DNA from: Shewanella zhangzhouensis
GTDB lineage: Bacteria; Pseudomonadota; Gammaproteobacteria; Enterobacterales; Shewanellaceae
NCBI RefSeq assembly: GCF_019457615.1
Contig: NZ_CP080414.1
Coordinates: 804,501 to 868,500 of the forward strand
Direction: 5' to 3'
Length of the DNA: 64,000 bases
Shown: piece after piece, positions 16,229 to 25,000 of the stretch
How positions within the stretch are numbered: position 1 is the stretch's first letter
Layout of the letters: every line of letters begins with the position of its first letter
Program-made: the position numbers and the translations under genes
The notes under the pieces: model-generated
The model's input: only the letters and a program-made list of their open reading frames with translations
What the model was told of the DNA's origin: nothing
The model's database searches: none

Positions 16229-17443
16229 ATGAAGCGAGTGGACGTGCTGGTGGTGGGCGGCGGTATTGCAGGCGTGGGCATAGCTCAGTTTGCTGCGGCG
16301 GCCGGATATTCGGTGGCCCTGATTGAACGGCAGCGGATAGGCGAAGCGACCTCCGGTAATTCCAGTAAACTCATCCACGGTGGGCTCAGGTACCTCGAGA
16401 CAATGCAGTTGGACCTGGTGCGCAAATCCCTGAAAGAGCGCCGTGCACTGCTACGGCTGGCGCCCTCTCTGGTGAAGGCCGTCCCCTTTTATTTTCCTGT
16501 CTACCGCAACAGTCGCCGCGGCGCGCTCACCATCAGGGCGGGCTTGTCCCTGTATGGACTCCTGAGCGAATTCGATGCCCTCGGACGCTTTAAAACCCTG
16601 AGCCAGACCCAGTGGTCCAGGTTACAGGGATTAAACAGCTCGGGGCTTGAGGCAGTATTCCAATACTGGGATGCGCAAACTGACGACAGGCTGCTGTGTG
16701 AGGCGGTTGCGCACAGTGCAACCCTGCTCGGAGCTGACGTGTTTGAATGGGCTGAAGTGGGGCACATCGAGCACAGTGGTGATGCTTGTCAGGTGAGTTT
16801 CACGCAGCACGGACTGCAACATGAAATACAGGCCAGTGTGGTCATTAACGCCTGCGGCCCCTGGGTGAATCAGCTGCTTGAGCGGGTGACGCCAGGTGTA
16901 TCGGCGCTGGAGATTGACTGGGTGCAGGGGGCGCACTTGCTGCTGGACATTCCGCCTGTCGACGGTGTGCTTTACCTTGAGTCTCCCATCGACCAGCGGG
17001 TGGTGTTTGTTATGCCCTGGTACGGCAAAACCCTGGTGGGTACCACCGAAACCCGTTTGGCCCATTTGGACAACAAGCCCGTGGTCACCGAAGCCGAAAA
17101 ACGTTACCTGTTGGCGCTCTACGCGCACTATTTTCCCAACGCCGGTGGAGTGGATGAACTGGAGAAAAAAGTCACAGATACCTTTTGTGGGGTCAGGGTG
17201 CTCCCCCGCAGTGGCGGTGATGCCTTTCACGCCCCGCGGGACACCCTGATGCACACGTGCCGCTCTCACCCCAGACTGCTTAGCCTGTACGGCGGCAAGC
17301 TGACCACCTTTCGCAGCAGTGCCGCCGAAGTCCTTGGCTGGGTGAGGGCACAACTGGGAGAAAGGACCGCGATTGCCGATGTGGATAAGTTGCCCCTCAG
17401 CCGTCCGGTGAACCGGGATGATTTTATGGCGCAAACAGGCTAA
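16229..17443 (+). CDS. GlpD-like FAD-dependent glycerol-3-phosphate dehydrogenase, short form
   Basis: The 404-residue protein has the N-terminal FAD fold (LVVGGGIAGVGIAQFAAAAG, then ERQRIGEATSGNSSK) and the GlpD signature KLIHGGLRYLE. It also has the substrate-domain motifs NACGPWVNQLL, VGTTETRL and LSLYGGKLTTFR. It would oxidise glycerol-3-phosphate to dihydroxyacetone phosphate and pass electrons to quinone, but it lacks the roughly 100-residue C-terminal helical domain of GlpD. A different hydroxy-acid or phosphate substrate is therefore possible. It is translationally close to the OhrR-like gene (one-base gap), which suggests control by oxidative signals. Confidence 0.82.
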   Translation: MKRVDVLVVGGGIAGVGIAQFAAAAGYSVALIERQRIGEATSGNSSKLIHGGLRYLETMQLDLVRKSLKERRALLRLAPSLVKAVPFYFPVYRNSRRGALTIRAGLSLYGLLSEFDALGRFKTLSQTQWSRLQGLNSSGLEAVFQYWDAQTDDRLLCEAVAHSATLLGADVFEWAEVGHIEHSGDACQVSFTQHGLQHEIQASVVINACGPWVNQLLERVTPGVSALEIDWVQGAHLLLDIPPVDGVLYLESPIDQRVVFVMPWYGKTLVGTTETRLAHLDNKPVVTEAEKRYLLALYAHYFPNAGGVDELEKKVTDTFCGVRVLPRSGGDAFHAPRDTLMHTCRSHPRLLSLYGGKLTTFRSSAAEVLGWVRAQLGERTAIADVDKLPLSRPVNRDDFMAQTG

Positions 17444-17476
17444 AGTGTGCGCCGTTTTTCGATGTGGGAGCCGAAC

Positions 17477-18631
17477 GTGAGCTGTGACTATTTCAACCGG
17501 GGACTCTGTCAGTCGTGCCGTCTGATGCCCAAGCCTGTGAGTGAGCAATTGCTGGAGAAAGAAGCCAGGCTCACCCATCTGCTGGGCAATCTGCAGGTAG
17601 ACGAACGTTTGGCTCCGGTATCCGGTCCTGAGTTTGGTTTTCGCAACAAAGCGAAAATGGTGGTTATGGGCGCTGCCCACGCCCCTGTACTGGGTATTCC
17701 GGGTCCCGATGGTCAACCCGTGGACCTTAGCCATTGCCCCCTCTATCCACGAGACATGCAGGCTCTCTTGCTTGAGCTCACTTCCTTTGTGCGCCGCGCA
17801 GGCATTCCTCCCTACCGGGTCGATAAAGCCAGGGGCGAGCTTAAGTTTATTTTGCTGACCCGCAGCGCCGTGCGCGGTGAGTTTATGCTGCGATTTGTGC
17901 TCAGAAGCAAGGATGCCATTCCCCGTATCGAACGTGAACTGCCTAAACTCATGGCCGATTACCCGGCCATCAAGGTGGTCTCGGTGAACCTGCAACCGGT
18001 GCACATGGCAAGGCTCGAAGGTGAAGAGGAAATCTTTCTTACCCAAGTCACCCGCCTTGATGAGGTCTTTAACGGGGTACCACTCTTTATCCGCCCCAAA
18101 AGCTTTTTCCAAACCAATCCCGAGGTGGCCTCGAGTTTGTACGCCACCGCGGCCAAGTGGGTCGAAGAATTAAAGCCAAAGAGCCTGTGGGATCTTTTTT
18201 GCGGTGTTGGCGGCTTTGGGTTGCACTGTGCCAGTGCGTCGTTGCCTGTGACAGGCATTGAGATTGAAGCCGAAGCCATCGACTGCGCCAAAACCTCGGC
18301 AGCGGCCATGGGACTGGATAATCTGGCGTTTGCAGCGCTGGATTCCACCGACTTTGCCATGGGTCAGCAGGCACAGGAAGTGCCTGAGGTCATCATAGTG
18401 AATCCACCGCGCCGGGGTATAGGTGAGGAGCTGTGTGAGCGTTTGTCGGCCTTTGGTCCAAAAGCCATTATTTATTCCAGCTGCAACCCAGAGACGCTGG
18501 CTAAAGATCTGGCCCTGATCTCAGGCTATCGCATTGCCCGGGTACAGCTGTTCGATATGTTCCCCCACAGTGACCACTTTGAGGTGCTGTGTCTGCTGCT
18601 CAAGGAAGCGGCCTGCGCCAGCGCAGACTGA
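17477..18631 (+). CDS. rlmC: 23S rRNA (uracil-747-C5)-methyltransferase
   Basis: The 384-residue SAM-dependent enzyme methylates U747 of 23S rRNA. It carries the iron-sulfur cysteine cluster of the RlmC/RlmD family (CDYFNRGLCQSC at the N-terminus and SHCPLY near residue 80). It also has the SAM-binding motif WDLFCGVGGFGLHCA and the catalytic cysteine region IIYSSCNPETLAKDL, and it lacks a TRAM domain, which separates RlmC from RlmD. The GTG start at 17477 follows GGGAG by six bases and gives the short family N-terminus. Its last 32 bases overlap the end of the convergent histidine kinase gene. Confidence 0.93.
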   Translation: MSCDYFNRGLCQSCRLMPKPVSEQLLEKEARLTHLLGNLQVDERLAPVSGPEFGFRNKAKMVVMGAAHAPVLGIPGPDGQPVDLSHCPLYPRDMQALLLELTSFVRRAGIPPYRVDKARGELKFILLTRSAVRGEFMLRFVLRSKDAIPRIERELPKLMADYPAIKVVSVNLQPVHMARLEGEEEIFLTQVTRLDEVFNGVPLFIRPKSFFQTNPEVASSLYATAAKWVEELKPKSLWDLFCGVGGFGLHCASASLPVTGIEIEAEAIDCAKTSAAAMGLDNLAFAALDSTDFAMGQQAQEVPEVIIVNPPRRGIGEELCERLSAFGPKAIIYSSCNPETLAKDLALISGYRIARVQLFDMFPHSDHFEVLCLLLKEAACASAD

Positions 18632-19796
18632 TGGCGGCGCCGCCAAGTTCGGCCGAGTTTTCCACTGTCAGTTTGCCCTGATGCCAGATGGCAATTTTGC
18701 GCACGATATAGAGGCCCAGGCCAAATCCGGCACTTTGCTGTTTACTCCCCCGCTGAAATGCCTGGCGCAAGTCTTTGCCCGGCTCCTGTATGCCCGGGCC
18801 ATCATCTTCAACGGTTAGCCGCCAATGGCGGGTTTCTGCGACCAGGGTCAGCTTGATATTGCCGCTGGCGAATCGCAGAGCATTGGCTATCAGGTTTTGG
18901 CTGGCCAGGTCCATGCTCAGCGGGTCAATCAACACCTTATCGTTACTGAGGGCGCAGTCCACCTGGCAGTGCACGTTGTATTTGGGGGCGTATACGGCAA
19001 AGTTATCTGCCACGGCTTTGATAAATTCAGGCGCATTCACCCACTGGCGATGTTGACTGGGTTGCTGGTGCTCAACCCGCGCAAACGACAGATAGCTCTT
19101 GGTCAGGGCCTCGATTTGATTGATATCTTCTTCCAGCCGGGCGCTGTGTTTTTCAGACAATTGCGCCCGGGCCAACTCCAGCACAAACCGCATCCGCGAC
19201 AGCGGCGTGCGGATCTCGTGGGACATGATCCGCGACAGATCCCGGTGCAGCTCCAAAAAATCGACAATTTGCCCCGTCATGGTTTCAAACCCCTTGGCTA
19301 AGGGATAAATCGCCGATCGTTGGCTGATGCCGGTTTTGATTCGCTTGGGGTGCGCACCAAAACTCAGCGCCTGTGACTGAAGCAGGCTTAAATCTTTGAA
19401 CACTCTTCCGATAAGCAGAAGAATCGCCAGTGCCAGTGAAGCGTAGAGGAGTGGGATCAGGGTGTTTAGCTGGCTGTGCTGCGCCTGGGGATTAACGGGG
19501 CCCATTTCCCGAATATGGCCACTGTCCAGACGCAGATAATAAAACTCTTTGCCATCCTGATGGGTGAGGGAAATGACGTCGCCATTGTCGAGACGGGTCT
19601 GCAGTTCAGGGGCAAAAGCAATGCTGCCCGGCTGCAGTTCACGAAACCCCAAACGCCCCTGTTTTAATAGAGCGTCGGCATCGAGGCTGTAGCCATATGC
19701 CTCGTCGGACGCACTGTAGATAAGGTTAAAGGACCAAACAATAAAGGCGCAGGAGGCGATGATAAGAACAAACAGCCGGATAAGCTGAGGCTTCAT
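18600..19796 (-). CDS. Two-component sensor histidine kinase
   Basis: The 398-residue kinase has two membrane segments (about residues 7-27 and 113-133) around a periplasmic sensor of about 85 residues. These are followed by a HisKA domain with phospho-acceptor His193 in SHEIRTPLSRMRF and an HATPase domain with N-box LIANALRFA and G-boxes EDDGPGIQ and GFGLGLYIV. It resembles the RstB/OmpR-partner type. It overlaps the upstream response regulator by four bases, so the two are translationally coupled. The sensor domain is unlike any I recognise; its place downstream of MipA and DUF3019 envelope genes suggests it senses an envelope state. Confidence 0.92.
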   Translation of the reverse strand: MKPQLIRLFVLIIASCAFIVWSFNLIYSASDEAYGYSLDADALLKQGRLGFRELQPGSIAFAPELQTRLDNGDVISLTHQDGKEFYYLRLDSGHIREMGPVNPQAQHSQLNTLIPLLYASLALAILLLIGRVFKDLSLLQSQALSFGAHPKRIKTGISQRSAIYPLAKGFETMTGQIVDFLELHRDLSRIMSHEIRTPLSRMRFVLELARAQLSEKHSARLEEDINQIEALTKSYLSFARVEHQQPSQHRQWVNAPEFIKAVADNFAVYAPKYNVHCQVDCALSNDKVLIDPLSMDLASQNLIANALRFASGNIKLTLVAETRHWRLTVEDDGPGIQEPGKDLRQAFQRGSKQQSAGFGLGLYIVRKIAIWHQGKLTVENSAELGGAAISLRWRRPLP

Positions 19797-20500
19797 ATCT
19801 CGTCGGTCGCAAAGCTCAGCAGATAGCCCCGGCCGTGCACCGTGCGAATGGCGAGGCCCGGGATGCCGATGTTTTCCAGTTTACGTCTCAGGCGCGAAAT
19901 TTTCAGATCCATGGCACGGTCAAGGCCATCGTATTCACGGCCTATGATTTGCTCAAACAGGTATTCACGACTCAATACCTGCTCCAAATGGTGCACAAAG
20001 ACCCACATTAGCTCGGTTTCCTGGGTTGTCAGCGGGTAATTCTGATCGGCAAAGCACAGTTGCTGATGTGCCTTGTGCAGGATGAGGCCATCCTGCTCCC
20101 AAATCTGGCTGTTGCTCTGGGGCGATGGCGGACGACTGAGCCGGGCACGAATGCGGGCAAGCAGCAGGTTGGGTACCACTGGCTTGCTGATATAGTCGGC
20201 AGCGCCGAGCTCCAGGCCAAAGATTTCATCTTCCGGTGCGGCCAGTGCCGTCATAAAAATAATGGGTGCGGGAACCTTTTTGGATAAGGTCGGAAAGGCG
20301 CTGAAGCCATCCTGCCCGGGCAGCATCACATCACAGAGCACCAACTCTATGTTCTGCCCCTGGCTTTTGGTAAAGGCCTCTTCAATGGACTCGGCATGGA
20401 TAACACTGAACTCCTCGGCCTCAAGAAAATCCACAATGAGTTCTGCCAGGGGCAAGTCGTCTTCAATCAGCAGCAGTTTGTGTTTTACAGCAGATCCCAA
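19793..20500 (-). CDS. OmpR-family response regulator
   Basis: The 235-residue regulator has a receiver domain (EDD acidic pair near residues 14-16, phospho-acceptor Asp57 in LCDVMLPGQDG, Lys in YISKP) and a C-terminal winged-helix DNA-binding domain of the OmpR/PhoB type (QETELMWVFVHHLEQ, DRAMDLKISRLRRKL, IRTVHGRGYLL). Such proteins bind direct repeats with a spacing near ten bases. Its start overlaps the end of the upstream DUF3019 gene by 16 bases. It is therefore part of the MipA-DUF3019-regulator-kinase operon, and the direct repeats ahead of that operon are its obvious candidate targets. Confidence 0.93.
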   Translation of the reverse strand: MGSAVKHKLLLIEDDLPLAELIVDFLEAEEFSVIHAESIEEAFTKSQGQNIELVLCDVMLPGQDGFSAFPTLSKKVPAPIIFMTALAAPEDEIFGLELGAADYISKPVVPNLLLARIRARLSRPPSPQSNSQIWEQDGLILHKAHQQLCFADQNYPLTTQETELMWVFVHHLEQVLSREYLFEQIIGREYDGLDRAMDLKISRLRRKLENIGIPGLAIRTVHGRGYLLSFATDEI

Positions 20501-20868
20501 TTCAGCCCCCTGCGTTTGCGTTTTTGCGGTGGTTGAAACAAGACCACCGACACCTGGGTTGAAAGCAGTACGCGGGAATTCATGTCCCGGATTTCGATGG
20601 TGGCATCTTTTTCCAGTGCCAGCGAGAGTTCTTCACTGAGCTCTTTCAGCCCCGTGTAACAACGACGGGGCTCTGCTTCATGTTTAAGCCACAGACACAG
20701 ATTCTGCTCTGTATCTGTTTGGTAATGTACCGAAATACTGAAACGGCAGGGAAGTGCTTCACTGCTGGTGGCGCAGGCTTTGGGTGCAACATTCAACTCG
20801 TCCGCCATGGCCAGTGGCACTATGCACAGCGGCGACAGCAAGAACAACAGTGACATTCGCTTTCCCAT
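20485..20868 (-). CDS. DUF3019 family exported protein
   Basis: The 127-residue product has a signal peptide (cleavage after PLAMA near residue 22) and matches the uncharacterised DUF3019 family, found in Shewanella and relatives beside two-component genes. It has four cysteines in the mature part (KACATS, LPCRFS, NLCLWL, RRCYTG) that probably form two disulfides, and a basic QKRKRR tail near the C-terminus. The predicted short beta-rich domain would be periplasmic. It lies eight bases after the MipA-like gene and overlaps the response regulator start. Its function is unknown; a signal modulator for the kinase is one inference. Confidence 0.82.
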   Translation of the reverse strand: MGKRMSLLFLLSPLCIVPLAMADELNVAPKACATSSEALPCRFSISVHYQTDTEQNLCLWLKHEAEPRRCYTGLKELSEELSLALEKDATIEIRDMNSRVLLSTQVSVVLFQPPQKRKRRGLNWDLL

Positions 20869-20876
20869 ACCCGCTC

Positions 20877-21713
20877 CTAGAAACTGTAGCTGACGCCGGC
20901 AAAACCCGAGAAAAGATCGTCTCTTTCTATCAGAGCGCTCTCTCTTATGGCTTTACCCAGGCGGGTATGATTGACAGTGAGAATAAAGTTCAGACTGTCG
21001 CTCAGGGGAATGTTCAGCACGCCTTTGACGTGCCAGTTGGTGGCCGCTTCAAGCGGCGCAGGCGGGCGTCTGGCGCCGGACTCTGCTTGCGTCACATTGT
21101 AGTAGTAGTCCACCAAATCGGCATTTTTGTATACGCCGCCAATCTCTATACCTGCGGCGCCCCAAGACCAGGCGAAGGACTTTCTGGCACTGAGTTGCCA
21201 CTCATAGCCGTTGTGTACACCGGTGATGTCGTAAAACACCCCTGTTGTCAGGTCGAACACGGGCGTGTACCAGGTTGCGCTGAGACCGCCGAGATAAGAC
21301 AGATTGCGCTCTACCGGCTCAAGTTTGGGCGGCTCAACCCCCGGACGAACTATGGGGCCGGTATTGGGTTTGTAGCCGAGGATGTCCGACAGCAACAACT
21401 TACCAAATCCATCGTACTCAAAATAGATACCGTCATCGTTTAACTGTCCCTGTACATCTACACTCAACCAGTCGGTTTCGTAGAGGCTGTATCCCAGGGT
21501 GAAATTCTCAACGTAAAAGTCTTCGCCGTAGTAATACCAGCTTGGCAGTACATAGGTGGTGATGTCTTCGGTTTTTTTGCGGGGGTTTTCAAGTATCCCA
21601 TAGCCAAGGGCCAGCGAGACCTGCCAGTCTCCCGGAGTCACTGTTTGCAACTCTTCCGCTTTCACGGGGAAAGCCAGAGACAGCATCAGCATAAACAGTA
21701 TCAGGGGTTTCAT
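20877..21713 (-). CDS. MipA/OmpV family outer-membrane protein
   Basis: The 278-residue product has a signal peptide (cleavage after PVKA) and alternating aromatic-rich strands ending in FAGVSYSF with a C-terminal phenylalanine, typical of the MipA/OmpV barrels. MipA of E. coli scaffolds a lytic transglycosylase with a penicillin-binding protein; other members respond to cationic or osmotic stress. Characteristic pieces include LALGYGILENP, LPSWYYYGEDFYVEN and DDGIYFEYDGFGKLLLSD. It is the first gene of an operon with DUF3019 and a two-component pair, divergent from the large subtilase gene. Confidence 0.87.
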   Translation of the reverse strand: MKPLILFMLMLSLAFPVKAEELQTVTPGDWQVSLALGYGILENPRKKTEDITTYVLPSWYYYGEDFYVENFTLGYSLYETDWLSVDVQGQLNDDGIYFEYDGFGKLLLSDILGYKPNTGPIVRPGVEPPKLEPVERNLSYLGGLSATWYTPVFDLTTGVFYDITGVHNGYEWQLSARKSFAWSWGAAGIEIGGVYKNADLVDYYYNVTQAESGARRPPAPLEAATNWHVKGVLNIPLSDSLNFILTVNHTRLGKAIRESALIERDDLFSGFAGVSYSF

Positions 21714-21774
21714 GGGTTATTTCTTATTAGCGCTTTTGGAATAAGTTTGTGTGTTTTTCGGGCTCTTTGCCCAG

Positions 21775-21792
21775 AGATTATCACGATAATCT
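21775..21792 (+). promoter_or_regulatory. Perfect palindrome in the mipA/subtilase intergenic region
   Basis: AGATTATC-AC-GATAATCT is an 18-base inverted repeat about 60 bases upstream of the leftward MipA-type gene. Its symmetry suits a dimeric regulator; which one is unknown. Confidence 0.45.
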
Positions 21793-21819
21793 GTGCTCTC
21801 CAGCAAATACTGGAAAAGG

Positions 21820-21894
21820 CTACAAAATGCTACATCCAGTCGAAGTGTTTTGATTTTGTATCAGTTGTTAAATTTGTCTACAAAATGCTACATC
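21820..21894 (+). repeat. Two exact 17-base direct repeats, candidate response-regulator boxes
   Basis: CTACAAAATGCTACATC occurs at 21820-21836 and again at 21878-21894, 58 bases apart. Inside each copy CTACA is repeated at ten-base spacing, which is the geometry bound by OmpR/PhoB-family dimers. The repeats lie between the MipA-type operon and the subtilase gene, so the encoded response regulator may bind here. Confidence 0.6.
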
Positions 21895-21944
21895 AAAGTG
21901 TTGAGGTTCTTTCTTCAGACGGTGCTTAGATGATGCCTTCCTGA

Positions 21945-21959
21945 CCGGTTTTTCACCGG
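21945..21959 (+). other. Hairpin in the leader of the subtilase gene
   Basis: CCGGT-TTTTC-ACCGG lies about 43 bases before the subtilase start. No T-run follows, so it is more likely an mRNA leader structure than a terminator. Confidence 0.35.
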
Positions 21960-22001
21960 CGGACGAGCAAGCATTCCAATAACAACATCGGAGATAGCGT
22001 C

Positions 22002-25000
22002 TTGAAACTGAACCTCGTAACCAGTGCTGTGGTAGCGACCCTTTATGGGGCTGGCAGCATGTATGCGGCGGCCAGCTTGAACGTCATCGAGCAGCATAAA
22101 CTCGAACCCCTGAAGCTGAGCACTGAACAAATCGCCCAATTGCAAAGCGGTTCACCCGTTACCGAGGATAGCCTTGGTCAGGGTGAAGGTCTGAATATCC
22201 AGATCACCCCGCAATCACGTCGCTTCGAATACGAAGAAGGCCTCAGCGGTGAGCATGTATACATTGTTACCCTGCGCGACAAGCCGCTGGCTAACTCCGG
22301 TGTGGGCATACAGGCCCGCAGTGCCAAGGGTGGCAAAGGCAAACTCTTTGTCGCCGGTAAGCCTGTGTCCAATGAAGTGGCTGCTTATCGCTCAAAACTG
22401 CTGAGCAAACAAAACGATGTATTGGCTGCGGCTTCCGCCGTTGTGGGACAGCGTGAAGTACGCGCCCAGTTTACCAATGCCGTGAACGGTTTCTCCATGG
22501 CCATGACCCAGGATGAAGCCAAGCGTATGTCAGAGGTTGCCGGTGTTGCCACCGTGCGCCGCGCCAAGACCTACGAGCTGCTGTCTGATGCGGGTCCTGA
22601 GCTTATCCAGGCCAACAAGATTTGGGACGGCAGTGTTACCCAATCCGTACCTTACAAGGGTGAAAAAGTTATCGTCGGTATCGTGGATACCGGTGTTAAC
22701 ACTGATCACGCCTCTTTCGCCGATATCGGTGGTGACGGTTACGATCACACCAACCCCTGGGGTGCCGGCAACTACGTTGGTGACTGCGCCAAAGACGGTT
22801 TCGAAACCCTCTGTAACGACAAGCTGATTGGTGTACGTTCTTACCCTGTTATCACCGACAACTTCACCAGTGGTGTGTTTGGTGATACCCGTCCAGCCGT
22901 GGGTGAAGATTACCAGGGCCACGGTTCACACGTGGCATCGACTGCGGCCGGTAACGTGCTCAACGATGTGCCTTTCTCTACACCAACGGCCGATGCTGTG
23001 TCCGATGGCGCCATCATCAAGGAAGGCCTGTTCCCACGTATCAGCGGTGTAGCCCCCCACGCCAACATAGTGTCCTATCAGGTGTGTCATCCTTCCAACG
23101 ACGTGGCCGAGTTCCGCGGTTGTCCGGGTGAGGCGCTGATCGCCGGTATCGAAGATGCCATCAGCGATGGTGTGGATGTAATTAACTTCTCCATCGGTGG
23201 TCAGGATTCTCACCCATGGAGCGACGATGTGGAGCTGGCCTTCCTGGCCGCCCGTGAAGCAGGCATTTCTGTGGCTGCCGCTGCCGGCAACTCAGGCCAA
23301 CCAGTTGGTTATAAAGAGTACTTTGGTGCTATCGACCATGCCTCTCCCTGGCTGATGAACGTGGCTGCCACGACTCACGACCGTGAAGTGGTTGTTGAAA
23401 CCAAGCTGACCGACCCCATGGGTGGCAGCGAAGCACCACGCTGGAGCGAAATCGTCGGCGGCGCCATCAACGATACCCCGGTAACAGGTATGGTGGTGCA
23501 GGCCAAAAACTTCGGTGATGAATACTGCGGAACCCCTTTCCCGGAAGGCACCTTTGATCTTCAGGACAGTGGCGGTAATCCAGTTGATGTGATTGTCGTT
23601 TGTAAGCGCAACAGTCTGACAGACCCCAATGGTATTGCCCGCACTGCCAAGGCTGACAACGTCAAGGCCGGTGGCGCTGATGGCATGATCATGTACAACT
23701 ATGCCAATAACGACCCGCTGGTATCTCTGGCCAAGTATTCTGTGCCTTCTATCCACATCACCAAAGAAGAGTGGGATGGCCGTTGGGACAATGGCATGAG
23801 CGGCTATGGCCTGAGCGATTGGCTGGCCAAGGGCACAGACCATATGCTGACCATCGGCAACACCCGCATTGAGCGTGAGTTGAACCCGGAAAATGCCGAT
23901 TGGCTGGCGGCTTTCTCTTCCCGTGGTCCAAGCTCTTCTACACCAGAAGCGCTGATCCCCGCCGTTGCCGCGCCCGGCGTTGACATCTATGCCGCCTTTG
24001 CCGATGAGCATCCGTTCACCGCAGCTCCGGGCTCGGGCGATTATGCCTTCCTGAGCGGTACTTCCATGGCGTCACCCCATGTGGCCGGTGCCATGGCGCT
24101 GCTCAAGCAGGCACAGCCTTCCTGGACTGCCACTGAAATCCAGTCAGCGCTGGCCATGACTGCCGAAAACAAGGTGCAGTATCGCCGTCTCAACGAAGCA
24201 ACCGGTGATATTGAACTGGCGTCCACTTACCGTGCCGGTACCGGCCGTATCAATGTAGCCAACGCCGTTCAGGCTGGCCTCATCATGGATGAGACTGCTG
24301 ACAACTTCCGTGCAGCCGATCCACTCAACGGTGGTGCTGTTCACAAGCTGAACATTCCACAGCTGGTGAACTTCAGCTGTAAGCCAAAGTGTCAGTGGAT
24401 CCGTACCGTTAAAGCGACCAAAGACGGCAGCTGGTCTGTGACCCACGATGACGTGGTGAACTGGGCCTTCGACTCTCGCTCTCAGTCTGCTCAGAACGGT
24501 GTTAACATCAAGGTCAGCCCAAGCGAGTTCACCCTGGCGGCCGGTGAGACCCAGACCATAGTGATTGAGGCGTCCATCATGGATACCCAGGACTGGTTCT
24601 CGAATGCCGAAGTGGAGCTGCACTCCAATCTGATCTTCTCCGAGACCAGTGGCAAGGCGCCTGAGGCCCACTGGCCTGTGGTATTCAAGTACGACATGAA
24701 CGACATGCCTGCTCGTTTGGCTGCCACTGCGCACCGCAACGAAGGCAATGCCGTGCTCAAGGGCATTAATCTGCCCGAGGGTGATAACATCCATGGCCGT
24801 ATCTTCAATCCGGTGAAGGCCGATGTGCAGACACTGGTGTTGCCAAAGGACAATGACGGCAACTTCCCCTGGTCTTCCAACGCTGACATGACTGTTCCTA
24901 TGGAAGAGCGTCTGGACGAAGCGACCGCCACAGTGATGATTGACGTGCCAGCCAATGCCCGTCGTCTGATTGTAGAGTCTCTGGGAACCACTGAGTCACC

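Noticed and set aside
16631..18112. Long open frame of 493 codons on the minus strand
   Set aside because: It lies antisense to the GlpD-like and rlmC genes, whose motifs are unmistakable, and its translation is low in recognisable features; it is a shadow of GC-rich codon use.
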